Made by a program: the position numbers and the translations under genes. A model generated the notes under the pieces. It saw only the letters and a program-made list of their open reading frames with translations, ran no database searches and was not told the DNA's origin. 64,000 bases of DNA from Nonomuraea coxensis DSM 45129 (GTDB lineage Bacteria > Actinomycetota > Actinomycetes > Streptosporangiales > Streptosporangiaceae), in NCBI RefSeq assembly GCF_019397265.1, contig NZ_CP068985.1, forward strand, positions 8,712,501 to 8,776,500, read 5' to 3'. Within the stretch, counting starts at the first letter, position 1. Each line of letters begins with the position of its first letter. Positions 52,394 to 61,517 of the stretch are shown here, one piece after another.

Positions 52394-53176
52394 TCAGCCC
52401 GCGTTGCGGTGGTAGATCAGGCGGAGGCCGATGAGCGTGAGCCACGGCTCGTGCACGTCGATGGAGCGTGACTCGCCGACCACCAGCCCGGCGTGCCCGC
52501 CGGTGGCGACGACCGTGACCTCGTCGGGGTCGTCGGCCAGCTCGGCCGCCATGCGCTCGACGATGCCGTCCACCTGGCCGGCGAAGCCGTAGATGATGCC
52601 GGCCTGCAGGGCCTCGACGGTGTTCTTGGCGATCACCGAGCGGGGCCGGACCAGCTCCACCTTGTGCAGTTGCGCGCCGGCGGCGGCGAGGGCGTCGACC
52701 GAGATCTCGATGCCGGGCGCGGTGACCGCCCCGATGTACTCGCCCTTGGCGGAGACCGCGTCGAAGGACGTGGCGGTGCCGAAGTCGACGATCACGCAGG
52801 GGCCGCCGTACTGGTCGATGGCGGCGAGGGCGTTGACGATGCGGTCGCTGCCGACCTCCTTGGGGTTGTCCATGCGGACCGGCACGCCGGTGCGGATGCC
52901 CGGCTCCACGATGACCGCCGTGACGTCGCCGTAGTAGCGGCGGCACATCTCCCGCATCTCGTTGAGCACGCTCGGGACCGTCGAGCAGATGGCGATGCCG
53001 TCCACGTCGGTGCCCTTGAGCAGCGGCGACTGCGCCAGCAGCCCTTGCAGGACGACCGCGATCTCGTCGGCGGTGCGGCGGGCGTCGGTGGCCAGCCGCC
53101 AGTGCTCGATGACGTCCTCGCCCTCGAAGAGTCCCAGCACCGTGTGCGTGTTGCCGACGTCGATCGTGAGCAGCAT
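52394..53176 (-). CDS. coaX: Type III pantothenate kinase
   Basis: 260 aa ASKHA-fold kinase that phosphorylates pantothenate, the first step of CoA synthesis from vitamin B5. Phosphate motif DVGNTHTVLGLFEG, the GSDRIVNALAA loop and VIVDFGTATSFDAVS are all present. ATG 53176 lies 3 bp after the nadBC stop, with GGGGG about 7 nt upstream, so the two are coupled. panC and a PanG-like gene on the same strand supply pantothenate. Confidence 0.95.
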   Translation of the reverse strand: MLLTIDVGNTHTVLGLFEGEDVIEHWRLATDARRTADEIAVVLQGLLAQSPLLKGTDVDGIAICSTVPSVLNEMREMCRRYYGDVTAVIVEPGIRTGVPVRMDNPKEVGSDRIVNALAAIDQYGGPCVIVDFGTATSFDAVSAKGEYIGAVTAPGIEISVDALAAAGAQLHKVELVRPRSVIAKNTVEALQAGIIYGFAGQVDGIVERMAAELADDPDEVTVVATGGHAGLVVGESRSIDVHEPWLTLIGLRLIYHRNAG

Positions 53177-53179
53177 CAA

Positions 53180-55708
53180 TTACCCCCGTAGATCCAGTGC
53201 GAGGTCCAGGGCCGGCGCCGAGTGCGTCAGCGCGCCTACCGCCAGGTAGTCAACGCCAGTTTCGGCCACAGCACGGGCCGATTCCAAGGTCAATCCCCCA
53301 CTCGCCTCAAGAGCAACCCTGTTTTTCGCCTGCTTTTTCACGATTTGTACGGCACGTGCGGTGTCCTCCACGGTGAAGTTGTCCAGCAGCACCTCCTGCG
53401 CGCCCTCGTCGAGCACCGCCTGAAGCTGGTCGAGCCGGTCGATCTCCACCTCGATCGGCAGGTCGGGGAACCGCTCGCGGACCGCGCGGAACGCCTCGGC
53501 CACGCCGCCCGCCGCCACCACGTGGTTGTCCTTGATCAGCGCGGCGTCCGACAGCGACATGCGGTGGTTGACGCCGCCGCCGCAGCGCACGGCGTACTTC
53601 TCCAGCGCGCGCAGGCCCGGCAGCGTCTTGCGGCTGTCGCGGACGCGGGCCCCGGTGCCCTCGATCGCCTCGACCCACCTGCCGGTGAGCGTCGCCACCC
53701 CGGACAGGTGCGTGAGCAGGTTGAGCGCGGTGCGCTCGGCGGTCAGCAGGGCGCGCGCGGGCCCCTCGACGGTGAGCAGCACGTCGCCCGCCCTGACCCG
53801 CTCGCCGTCCTTGGCCCGGCGCTCGGTCCGGTCCGCCCCCAGCCGGACGAACACCGCCTCCGCCACCGCCAGCCCCGCCACGACGCCGTCCCTGCGCGCC
53901 ACCACGTCACCCGACGAGCGCTGCCCGGCGGGGATGGTGGCGATGCTCGTCACGTCGCCGGCCTCCCACAGGTCCTCCTCCAGCGCGCGGCCGATGACCG
54001 CGTCCACCTCGGCCGGGTCGAGCCCGGCGGCCGACAGCTCCTGCGCCAGGCGCACCGGCATCGTGTCCCCGTGCGGCGTGTACGTCATGCGAAGGCCCTC
54101 CTCCGTCAGGGTCACATCCAGGTGGCCCAGCCATTCGTTGTCGTCGCGCGTCCCGTGATCCTCGCGCCAGTGTGAGCCACGGGTCTCCAGCCGGGCCGCC
54201 GCCGCGCCGGTCAGCACGGTGGCGACGGTGAGCAGGTTGGCCGCCTCCCAGGACTCGGTGCGAGGCGGCACCTCGACCGGCGTCCAGCGGGCGTCGAGCA
54301 GCGCCTTCGCGGTGGCGCGCAGCGACTCGCGGCTGCGCAGCACGCTCGCGCCCCTGCTCATGTGGGCTTGGATCCTGGGCCGGATGCGCGGGTCCACCAA
54401 CCCGGACGCAGCCTCGGACGGCACCGGGTCGCCGGGGGCCGGGCGGGCCGCGTGCACGTCCTCGGCGATGCGCTCGGCGAAGACCAAGCCCTCCAGCAGC
54501 GAGTTGGAGGCCAGCCGGTTGGCGCCGTGCACGCCCGTGCAGGCGACCTCGCCGCAGGCGTAGAGGCCGTCGATCGAGGTACGGCCGCGCAGATCGGTCC
54601 GTACGCCGCCGCTGGCGTAGTGGGCGGCCGGGGCCACGGGGATCGGCTCGGTCACGGGGTCGATGCCGTGCTCACGGCAGACCGCGTAGATGGTGGGGAA
54701 GCGGGTCTCCCACTTGCGCCGGCCGAAGTGGCGGCCGTCCAGGTAGACGTGGTCGCGGCCGGTGGCGCGCATCGTGCGCATGATCCCCTTGGCGACGACG
54801 TCGCGCGGCGCCAGGTCGGCCAGCTCGTGCGCGTCGGCCATGAAGCGGTTGCCCTCGTGGTCGGTGAGGTACGCGCCCTCGCCCCGTACCGCCTCCGAGA
54901 TCAGCGGCTGCTGCCCGGTCGAGTCCGCGCCGAGCCACAGCACCGTGGGGTGGAACTGGACGAACTCCAGGTCGCGCACCACCGCCCCGGCCCGCAGCGC
55001 CAGCGCGACGCCGTCACCGGTGGAGACCACGGGGTTGGTGGTGGCCGCGTACACCTGGCCCATGCCGCCGGTGGCGAGCACGACGGCCCGCGCGAGCACC
55101 GCGCCGACGCCGTCGCGGGCGCCCTCGCCCATCACGTGGAGGGTGACGCCCCTGGCCCGGCCGCGGGCGTCCTTGAGCAGGTCGAGCACCAGGGCGTGCT
55201 CGATCACCTCGATGGCGGGGCGGGCGCGTACCGCCTCGATGAGGGCCCGCTGCACCTCCGCGCCGGTCGCGTCGCCGCCGGCGTGCACGATGCGGCTGCG
55301 GCGATGGCCGCCCTCGCGGGTGAGCTGGAGCCGGCCGTCCGGGGTGCGGTCGAAGCGGGCGCCCCGCTCGATGAGCCGGCGCAGCGCGCCGGGGCCCTCG
55401 GTGACCAGCGTCCGCACCGCCCGTACGTCGCACAGGCCGACGCCGGCGATGAGCGTGTCGTTCAGGTGCTCCTCGGGGGTGTCGCGGGGGTCGAGGACGG
55501 CGGCGATGCCGCCCTGGGCCCAGCGCGTCGAGCCCGACGACAGCACGTCCTTGGTGACGACGAGGACCTTGGCGTCGGGCTCCAGCTCCGTGTAGCGCAG
55601 GGCCACGGTCAGGCCCGCGATGCCGGAGCCCACGACGACCAGGTCGGCCTCGGCGGTCCAGCCGGGGGCGGGGGCGGTCAGCCGCAGGGGAATCGCCGGT
55701 GCGCTCAT
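53180..55708 (-). CDS. nadBC: Fused L-aspartate oxidase - quinolinate phosphoribosyltransferase
   Basis: 842 aa in one frame. Residues 1 to about 560 are NadB: FAD-binding DLVVVGSGIAGLTVAL, SSGSTRWAQGGIAA, GGDATGAEVQRAL and SNSLLEGLVFAERIAEDV. The join YTPHGDTMPVRLAQEL leads into complete NadC with DSRKTLPGLRALEKYAVRCGG, NHRMSLSDAALIKDNH and ALEASGGLTLESAR. In most bacteria these are separate genes. They act on both sides of quinolinate (NadA is missing here). ATG 55708 has SD GGAGG; GTG 55723 is an alternative. Confidence 0.95.
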   Translation of the reverse strand: MSAPAIPLRLTAPAPGWTAEADLVVVGSGIAGLTVALRYTELEPDAKVLVVTKDVLSSGSTRWAQGGIAAVLDPRDTPEEHLNDTLIAGVGLCDVRAVRTLVTEGPGALRRLIERGARFDRTPDGRLQLTREGGHRRSRIVHAGGDATGAEVQRALIEAVRARPAIEVIEHALVLDLLKDARGRARGVTLHVMGEGARDGVGAVLARAVVLATGGMGQVYAATTNPVVSTGDGVALALRAGAVVRDLEFVQFHPTVLWLGADSTGQQPLISEAVRGEGAYLTDHEGNRFMADAHELADLAPRDVVAKGIMRTMRATGRDHVYLDGRHFGRRKWETRFPTIYAVCREHGIDPVTEPIPVAPAAHYASGGVRTDLRGRTSIDGLYACGEVACTGVHGANRLASNSLLEGLVFAERIAEDVHAARPAPGDPVPSEAASGLVDPRIRPRIQAHMSRGASVLRSRESLRATAKALLDARWTPVEVPPRTESWEAANLLTVATVLTGAAAARLETRGSHWREDHGTRDDNEWLGHLDVTLTEEGLRMTYTPHGDTMPVRLAQELSAAGLDPAEVDAVIGRALEEDLWEAGDVTSIATIPAGQRSSGDVVARRDGVVAGLAVAEAVFVRLGADRTERRAKDGERVRAGDVLLTVEGPARALLTAERTALNLLTHLSGVATLTGRWVEAIEGTGARVRDSRKTLPGLRALEKYAVRCGGGVNHRMSLSDAALIKDNHVVAAGGVAEAFRAVRERFPDLPIEVEIDRLDQLQAVLDEGAQEVLLDNFTVEDTARAVQIVKKQAKNRVALEASGGLTLESARAVAETGVDYLAVGALTHSAPALDLALDLRG

Positions 55709-55787
55709 TGGGCTCTCCTCCACTCGGGCGATTTCGTCAACATGACGATAACGCTTCCGCGAGGGTGTGCATGCCCCGGGATCCGCC

Positions 55788-56624
55788 TCAGGCGGGATTC
55801 ACGTTCAGGACGACGTTGTCGATCAGCCGGGTGGCGCCGACCCTGGCGGCCACGGCGAGCACGGCCTCGCCCGCGTGCTCCTCCCCCACCTCGGTGAACG
55901 TCGCCGGATCGACCAGCACCACGTAGTCCAGGTCGAGCCGGGGCCCGGCGGCGGCCAGCACCTCGCGGGCGGCCTCGCGGATCGCGCCGGGCCGCCGCTC
56001 GGCCTCGCCCGCGCGCAGGGCGCGGGAGAGCGCCAGCGCCACCTGCCGGTCGTCCTCGGACAGGTAGCGGTTGCGGCTCGACAGGGCCAGGCCGTCGGGC
56101 TCGCGGACGGTGGGCGCGCCGACGATCTCGACCGGCACGTCCAGGTCGGCCACCATGCGGCGGATCAGGGCGAGCTGCTGGGCGTCCTTCTGCCCGAAGA
56201 CCGCCACCCTCGGCTGGACGAGGTTGAACAGCTTGAGCACCACCGTCAGCACCCCGTCGAAGTGCCCGGGGCGGGACTCCCCCTCCACGATCTCGCCCAT
56301 CCGGCCGGCCAGGAGGCTCACCTGGCGGTCGGGGTGGTACATGTCCTCGGCGGACGGGTGGAAGACCACGTCCACGCCCTCGGCCCGGCACACCTCCAGA
56401 TCCGACTCGAACGTACGGGGATAGCGGGAGAAGTCCTCGCTCGGCCCGAACTGCAGCGGGTTGACGAAAACGCTGACCACGACCTGGTCGGCCCGCGACC
56501 GGGCGAGCCGCATGAGCGAGCGGTGGCCCTCGTGCAGCGCGCCCATCGTCGGCACCAGCGCCACCTCACCACCGCCACGCGCCTTGACCAGGTCTTCCCT
56601 GTTCCTGGCGACGATCAGATCCAT
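55788..56624 (-). CDS. panC: Pantothenate synthetase
   Basis: 278 aa HIGH-type nucleotidyltransferase that joins pantoate and beta-alanine. MGALHEGHRSL is the HIGH motif, LSSRNRYLS the KMSKS-like loop, and PGHFDGVLTVVLKLFN, FGQKDAQQL are diagnostic. ATG 56624 with a GAGGGG SD is preferred; ATG 56645 would add 7 residues. The panD gene often found next to it is absent. It follows the DUF2520 gene by 55 bp. Confidence 0.95.
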   Translation of the reverse strand: MDLIVARNREDLVKARGGGEVALVPTMGALHEGHRSLMRLARSRADQVVVSVFVNPLQFGPSEDFSRYPRTFESDLEVCRAEGVDVVFHPSAEDMYHPDRQVSLLAGRMGEIVEGESRPGHFDGVLTVVLKLFNLVQPRVAVFGQKDAQQLALIRRMVADLDVPVEIVGAPTVREPDGLALSSRNRYLSEDDRQVALALSRALRAGEAERRPGAIREAAREVLAAAGPRLDLDYVVLVDPATFTEVGEEHAGEAVLAVAARVGATRLIDNVVLNVNPA

Positions 56625-56679
56625 GGGGCGGCCCCTCGCGTTCATGGCCTCCGCTTCGCGGCGGCGCTTCCTCGCACGG

Positions 56680-57570
56680 TCAGGTCCATATATTGCCGCC
56701 CAGCGCGTCGAGCAGCCGCTCCGCCTCCTCCGGTTTGAGCAGTCCGGCGGCGAGCGCGCGGTCGGCGGTGAGCCTGGCCAGCGCGATGTAGGCGTCGGCC
56801 GCCTCCGGGGCGGCCAGGATCAGCGCGTCGACGTGCTTGCGCACGGTGCCGGCGTCGCCGCGCACGACCGGGCCGGTGAGACCGGCGATGCCGAGCCGCA
56901 GGACGTTGTCGAGCGCGGCGCCGAGCAGCGGGCCCAGCATCCGCCCCGGATGCTCGACGCCGATGCGCCCGAGCAGGTCGGAGGACTCGGCGATGAGGGT
57001 GACCATGTGGTTGGCGGCTCCGGCCAGGGCCGCGTGGTAGAGCGCGCGGTCGGAGTCGGCGATCCAGACCGGCTCGCCGCCCATCTCGATGACCAGGGCC
57101 TCGGCGATCGGGCGCAGCGCGTCGGGGGCGGTGACGCCGTAGGAGATGCCGGTGAGCTTGTTGAGGTCGTCGTCGCGGCCGGTGAACGTCATCACGGGAT
57201 GCAGCGCGAGCGGCAGCGCGCCGCGCCTGGCGGCCGGGTCGAGCACCGACAGCCCGTACGCGCCGCTGGTGTGCACCAGCAGCTTGCCCTGCAGATCGGC
57301 GCCGGTGGCGGCGAGGCCGCCGACGAGGTCGGGCAGCGCGTCGTCGGGCACGGTCAGCAGGATGAGCTGGGCCGCCGTCACCACCTCGTCGGGCCGGGAC
57401 GGCGTCACGCCGAGGCGCTCAGCCGCCCAGCGCTGGGAGTTGTCGGACACGCCGCTCGCGGCGACGATGCGATGGCCGGCCTGCTGCAACGCGGCACCGA
57501 GGGCCGAGCCCACCTTGCCCGCCCCGAGCACGCCCACGCTCAGCCGGGCCGGGCGATCCCCTGCCTCCAT
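56680..57570 (-). CDS. DUF2520 oxidoreductase, PanG-like candidate ketopantoate reductase
   Basis: 296 aa. N-terminal Rossmann fold (SVGVLGAGKVGSALGAAL) and C-terminal DUF2520 (YHAALAGAANHMVTLIAESSDLLG, GPVVRGDAGTVRKHV). DUF2520 proteins include PanG, a ketopantoate reductase replacing PanE in some bacteria. Its position before panC supports the pantoate role, but activity is inferred. The ATG has a GGGTGAG SD. It is likely the first gene of panG-panC-nadBC-coaX. Confidence 0.8.
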   Translation of the reverse strand: MEAGDRPARLSVGVLGAGKVGSALGAALQQAGHRIVAASGVSDNSQRWAAERLGVTPSRPDEVVTAAQLILLTVPDDALPDLVGGLAATGADLQGKLLVHTSGAYGLSVLDPAARRGALPLALHPVMTFTGRDDDLNKLTGISYGVTAPDALRPIAEALVIEMGGEPVWIADSDRALYHAALAGAANHMVTLIAESSDLLGRIGVEHPGRMLGPLLGAALDNVLRLGIAGLTGPVVRGDAGTVRKHVDALILAAPEAADAYIALARLTADRALAAGLLKPEEAERLLDALGGNIWT

Positions 57571-57835
57571 GACGTCTCACCCCTGTCGACCGGATGGCAC
57601 TGCCGCCCAGCGTAACGGCCTCTCCGTCCAGGGATTGTGACTGGTGCTTTGCCGGAGGTTGAGTTATCGGCAAAAGGGACAAGGGCATACAAAAGGTGCA
57701 CCCCCTGTCGGAAGAGATGAGGAGAGGGGTTCACCGCATTGGAGCGGGCGCCGAGCCCTCGGACCCGACGCCCGCATGGTGACCTCTTGGAGGTGCGCCT
57801 GGCCGGTGCTCCGCCGACTGCCCGGCCGGGAGTCC
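57571..57835. other. Promoter region of the pan/nad gene set
   Basis: It contains an inverted repeat, TTTGCCG at 57648-57654 with CGGCAAA at 57668-57674, about 78 bp ahead of the DUF2520 gene. No gene is evident. Confidence 0.4.
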
Positions 57836-57867
57836 GAGCCCGGACCGGACCGCACCGGTCCGGGCTC
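57836..57867 (-). terminator. Terminator of the chaplin gene
   Basis: GAGCCCGGACC at 57836-57846 pairs perfectly with GGTCCGGGCTC at 57857-57867 (11 bp, 10-nt loop), 9 bp after the chaplin stop. Confidence 0.75.
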
Positions 57868-57876
57868 CCCGCTTCG

Positions 57877-58104
57877 TCAGCGGTTCTTCAGGTGGGAGGT
57901 CGCCCCACCCTTGCAGCCGGCCACGCTGACGCCGATGACCGCGACGGCGTTGCCGCAGACGTTGACGGGCACGCTGATCGGGACGTTGACCTGGTTGCCA
58001 CCCAGGATGCTGCCGTTGCCGCTGGTGATGTCGGCGTGGGCGACGGGCGCGGACAGCGCGAGAGCCGCGGCGGCACCGACCAGGACCAGGGTCTTCTTCA
58101 GCAT
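57877..58104 (-). CDS. Short chaplin
   Basis: 75 aa. Signal peptide (MLKKTLVLVG, Ala-rich, AHA-D) plus one chaplin domain: NGSILGGNQVNVPISVPVNVCGNAVAVIGVSVAGC with the disulfide Cys50-Cys64. Chaplins form amyloid on the surface of aerial hyphae and spores and lower water tension. A single chaplin domain without LPXTG is the short, self-assembling class. GGAG 6 nt before ATG 58104. It diverges from the methyltransferase gene at 58304. Confidence 0.92.
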   Translation of the reverse strand: MLKKTLVLVGAAAALALSAPVAHADITSGNGSILGGNQVNVPISVPVNVCGNAVAVIGVSVAGCKGGATSHLKNR

Positions 58105-58290
58105 GTGAGCTCCTTTTCGATTGCGCGGCACGAGGGCCGCGGACGTTGGCTTGCGCCGGGAACGGCCGCCGCAGTCGCCACCTGGGGGTTGGCGCAACGC
58201 AGCCGACCGGCGACAGAACGTAAACAGTACCGCAAGCGAACGACAATGAGTAGTCACGAGATGACGGTGCGTGCCATCGACGAGTCGTGA

Positions 58291-58296
58291 GATAGT
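58291..58296 (+). promoter_or_regulatory. -10 box GATAGT for a leaderless transcript
   Basis: GATAGT is followed by 7 nt and ATG 58304; no SD precedes that start. Confidence 0.5.
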
Positions 58297-58303
58297 CCAT
58301 GAC

Positions 58304-59266
58304 ATGTGGCTGACCTGGCGCGCCGCGACCCAGCGAGCGCTGTACGGCGAGGCGGGCTTCTATCTCCGCGAGCGCCCCTCGGGCCACTTCCGCACGTCCG
58401 TCAGCGCCTCGGCGGCGTTCGCCGAGGCGGTGCTGGCCCTGCTCCGCGAGGTGGACGCCGAGCTCGGCAAGCCCGACAGGCTCGACCTGGTCGACATCGG
58501 CGCCGGCGAGGGCACCCTGGTCACCCGCGTGCTCGCCGCGGCCGAGCCCGGCCTGAGCGAGCGGCTGCGGGTCACGGCGGTCGACCTGTCGCCCCGGCCG
58601 GAGGGCCTGCCCGAGCGGGTCGAGTGGCGCGGCGGGCTGCCCGACGCCATCCAGGGCCTCGCCATCGCCAACGAGTGGCTCGACAACGTGCCGGTGGACG
58701 TCGTCGAGCAGACCTCCGGCGGGCCGCGGCTGGTCATGGTCGACGTCCACACGGGCGAGGAGCGCGTCGGCGGGGCCCTGCGGCCCGCCGACCGGGAGTG
58801 GCTCGAACGGTGGTGGCCACTCCCCCGGGTCGGGGCGCGGGCCGAGATCGGACGGCCCCGCGACGAGGCGTGGGCGGCGGTCGTCACCCGCCTCACCAGG
58901 GGCCGGGCGATCGCCGTCGATTATGCACATCCTGTGGACAACCGCCCCCTCTGCGGCACGCTGACCGGCTACCGTGACGGGGCGGTCGTCAGCCCCATAC
59001 CCGACGGCACCTGCGACATCACCGCGCACGTGGCGCTCGACGCCTGCGCGGAGGCGGGCCGCCGGGCCGGCGCGATATCCACAACCTTGTCCACACAGCG
59101 CGCCGCGCTGCGCGCCCTGGGCCTGACCGGCGCCCGGCCGCCGGTCGAGCTGGCCCACCGGGATCCGCGCGGCTACCTGCGGGCGCTGGCCAGGGCGTCG
59201 GAGGAGGGCGAGCTCATCGATCCGGCCGGGCTCGGCGGCTTCGGCTGGCTCGACCAGCGCCGCTGA
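58304..59266 (+). CDS. NDUFAF7-type SAM-dependent methyltransferase (DUF185)
   Basis: 320 aa. The family start LYGEAGFYLRERPSGHFRTSVSAS and motif I LVDIGAGEGTLVTRVLAAA match DUF185/NDUFAF7. The human homologue methylates an arginine of NDUFS2 (NuoD) during complex I assembly. nuoD begins 4.5 kb downstream. The bacterial role is inferred. It ends 13 bp from the convergent P450 gene. Confidence 0.85.
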   Translation: MWLTWRAATQRALYGEAGFYLRERPSGHFRTSVSASAAFAEAVLALLREVDAELGKPDRLDLVDIGAGEGTLVTRVLAAAEPGLSERLRVTAVDLSPRPEGLPERVEWRGGLPDAIQGLAIANEWLDNVPVDVVEQTSGGPRLVMVDVHTGEERVGGALRPADREWLERWWPLPRVGARAEIGRPRDEAWAAVVTRLTRGRAIAVDYAHPVDNRPLCGTLTGYRDGAVVSPIPDGTCDITAHVALDACAEAGRRAGAISTTLSTQRAALRALGLTGARPPVELAHRDPRGYLRALARASEEGELIDPAGLGGFGWLDQRR

Positions 59267-59279
59267 CGGCGCCGCTCCG

Positions 59280-60476
59280 TCAGGCGGGGGTGGCGGTGAG
59301 GTGCAGAGCCTCCAGGCCGCGGATGATGTAGCCGGGCTTCCACGAGGGCTCCTCGCGCAGCTCCAGGCTCACCGTACGGTCCAGCAGCGCCCCGAACGAC
59401 TCCATCAGCTCGATGCGGGCCAGCGGCGCCCCCAGGCAGAAGTGGATGCCGGCGCCGAAGGAGATGTGCGGGTTGTCGGCCCGCCCCACGTCCAGCCGGT
59501 CCGGGTCCTCGAACGCCTCGGGGTCCCGGTTGGCCGAGCCGAACAGCAGCGCCACCTCGGCCCCGCGCGGGATCTCCACCCCGTGGACCTCGATGTCCTC
59601 CAGCACCCACCGCTCGAACAGCTGCAGCGGCGTGTCCCAGCGCAGCAGCTCCTCGACGGCGGTGGGCAGCAGCGAGCGGTCGGCGCGCAGCCTGGCCAGC
59701 TCCTCCGGGTTCCTGAACAGCGACCACCAGCCGTTGCCTGTGACGTTCACGGTGGCCTCGTGCCCGGCGTTGAGCAGCAGCACGCAGGTGCCGATCAGCT
59801 CGTCCTCGGTCAGCTCGGGGATCTGGGCGAGCGCGCTGACCAGGTCGTCGCCGGGGGCGGCGCGGCGGACGCGGGCCAGGTCCCTGAGGTAGCCGGCGAA
59901 CTCCGAGGCCGCGCGGACGGCGGTGTGCTGCGCCTCGATGCCCGGGTTGAGCTCGTACATGCCGCAGATGTCGGCCGACCAGGGGCGGAGCAGGTGGCGG
60001 TCGGCCTCGGGGATGCCGAGCATCTCGGCGATCACGGTGACCGGCAGCGGCTCGGCGACCTCGGCGAGCAGGTCACCCCCGCCCTTCTCCACGAACGTGT
60101 CCGCGAGCCCGCCCGCGATGGCCCGCACGCGCGGCCGCAGGGACTCGACCATGCGCGGCGTGAACGCCTTCGACACCAGCCGCCGCAGCCGCGTGTGCAC
60201 CGGCGGCTCGACGTCCAGCATGCCCGCCCTGATCACCCGCCAGAACGGCTCCTGGAACTCCGGCTCCGGCTGCCTGCCGAACTCCTCGTGCGTGGCCACG
60301 TGCAGGTACGACCTGCCCAGGCGACGGTCCCTGAGCAGGGCGTTGACGTCGGCGTGACGGGAGACGAGCCACTGGTCGGTGGGCTCGTAGTAGCTGACGG
60401 GCCGCTCGCGCCGCAGCTCGTCGTAGACCGGATAGGGATGGGCTACGAAATCCGGATTCCAGGGGTCAAAGCGCAC
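59280..60476 (-). CDS. Cytochrome P450
   Basis: 398 aa. I-helix NAGHEATVN, ExxR EELLRWDTP and heme loop FGAGIHFCLGAPLAR. GTG 60476 overlaps the terC stop by one base (TAGTG), so translation is probably coupled. A TAAGAT box 6 nt upstream could also be a promoter. The substrate is unknown; a P450 behind a TerC membrane protein is not a pairing I recognise. Confidence 0.92.
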   Translation of the reverse strand: MRFDPWNPDFVAHPYPVYDELRRERPVSYYEPTDQWLVSRHADVNALLRDRRLGRSYLHVATHEEFGRQPEPEFQEPFWRVIRAGMLDVEPPVHTRLRRLVSKAFTPRMVESLRPRVRAIAGGLADTFVEKGGGDLLAEVAEPLPVTVIAEMLGIPEADRHLLRPWSADICGMYELNPGIEAQHTAVRAASEFAGYLRDLARVRRAAPGDDLVSALAQIPELTEDELIGTCVLLLNAGHEATVNVTGNGWWSLFRNPEELARLRADRSLLPTAVEELLRWDTPLQLFERWVLEDIEVHGVEIPRGAEVALLFGSANRDPEAFEDPDRLDVGRADNPHISFGAGIHFCLGAPLARIELMESFGALLDRTVSLELREEPSWKPGYIIRGLEALHLTATPA

Positions 60477-61243
60477 TATTGCATCTTAGGAGCCTCCGCC
60501 TCGTGCTCGACAGCCTCCACCTGCCGCTGCCTGGCGTTCTTGCTCCGCACCCGGATGTTCAGCAACTCCACGACGACCGAGAACGCCATCGCGAAGTAGA
60601 TGTAGCCCTTCGGGATGTGCTGGTCCAGGCCCTCGGCGACGAGCACCACGCCGATCAGCACCAGGAACGCCAGCGCCAGCATCTTGACGCTCGGGTGCTG
60701 GTCCACGAAGCGGCTGATCGGCCCCGAGGCGAACAGCATCACCACGACCGCCACCACCACCGCCGCGACCATCACGCCGAGCTCGTCCACCATGCCGACC
60801 GCGGTGATGACCGAGTCCAGCGAGAACACCACGTCAAGGATCATGATCTGCAGGATCACCGACGTGAACGAGGTGACGGCGGCCTTCTTGCCGTCCTTGC
60901 CCACCGGGCCGTCCATGGTGTGGCCGATCTCGGTGACGCTCTTGCCCAGCAGGAAGAGCCCGCCGAGCAGCAGGATGAGGTCCCGTCCCGAGATCTCCTG
61001 TCCGAGCACCGTGAACAGCGGCTCGGTGAGCTGCACCACCCACGACAGACCGAGCAGCAGGAGCAGCCGGCTGACCAGGGCCGCGGCCAGGCCGAGCACC
61101 CGGGCCCTGTCGCGCTGCTCGGGCGGCAGCTTCCCCGCCAGGATGGAGATGAAGATGATGTTGTCGATCCCCAGGACGATCTCCAGGGCGACAAGGGTGA
61201 AGAAGCCGATCCACATCTGGGGGTCGGCCACCCAGTCCAACAT
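60476..61243 (-). CDS. TerC-family integral membrane protein
   Basis: 255 aa with about seven helices. Family motifs: EIVLGIDNIIFISILAGKLP and ILDVVFSLDSVITAVGM, with the paired acidic residues of TerC. TerC-like proteins are linked to tellurite resistance or manganese export, including metallation of exported enzymes. ATG 61243 has GGAGG 7 nt upstream. Its stop overlaps the P450 start. Metal specificity cannot be read here. Confidence 0.9.
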   Translation of the reverse strand: MLDWVADPQMWIGFFTLVALEIVLGIDNIIFISILAGKLPPEQRDRARVLGLAAALVSRLLLLLGLSWVVQLTEPLFTVLGQEISGRDLILLLGGLFLLGKSVTEIGHTMDGPVGKDGKKAAVTSFTSVILQIMILDVVFSLDSVITAVGMVDELGVMVAAVVVAVVVMLFASGPISRFVDQHPSVKMLALAFLVLIGVVLVAEGLDQHIPKGYIYFAMAFSVVVELLNIRVRSKNARQRQVEAVEHEAEAPKMQ

Positions 61244-61343
61244 CCGAACACCTCCGTCAAGCGCGGGCCAACGAACTTTCCGGGCACAACGCGCCAACCA
61301 CCACAGAAGTTCACGCACTTGCGTTTTGCCGCCAGGTGTCGGT

Positions 61344-61349
61344 TATAGT
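61344..61349 (+). promoter_or_regulatory. -10 box TATAGT ahead of the SAM-IV riboswitch
   Basis: TATAGT lies 10-15 nt before the first riboswitch helix, with a weak TTGCGT -35 at 19-bp spacing. Confidence 0.55.
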
Positions 61350-61356
61350 GCGGGCG

Positions 61357-61480
61357 TAGGTCATGAGCGCCAGCGACAAGCCCCGGCTAGCTGGCCGGCA
61401 ACCCTCGCGTCCGCGGCGGGGTGCCCCGGGTGAAGACCTGGTCCGTCACGAGGTGTGGCGGGCAAGCGCGGGCTCCAAGG
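61357..61480 (+). promoter_or_regulatory. SAM-IV riboswitch
   Basis: The sequence contains the SAM-IV signature: GGTCATGAGCGCCAGCG, CAAGCCCCGGCTAGCTGGCC, GGCAACCCTC and CGGGGTGCCCCGGGTGA-GACC, with the 3' part GGCGGGCAAGCG. SAM-IV switches are confined mainly to actinobacteria and reduce sulfur gene expression when SAM is abundant. The next gene is a PLP enzyme of cysteine/sulfur type at 61518. The 3' edge is approximate. Confidence 0.9.
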
Positions 61481-61517
61481 TCGCCTCCTGGGGTCCGATG
61501 ACCCGAGGAGCATTGCT

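Noticed and set aside
57648..57674. TTTGCCG/CGGCAAA as a terminator
   Set aside because: It lies upstream of a gene rather than after one and has a 13-nt spacer with no U tract.
60459..60476. Leaderless promoter for the P450 at 60476
   Set aside because: A TAAGAT box is 6 nt upstream, but the GTG overlaps the terC stop (TAGTG), so translational coupling explains the start better. I kept it out of the leaderless list.
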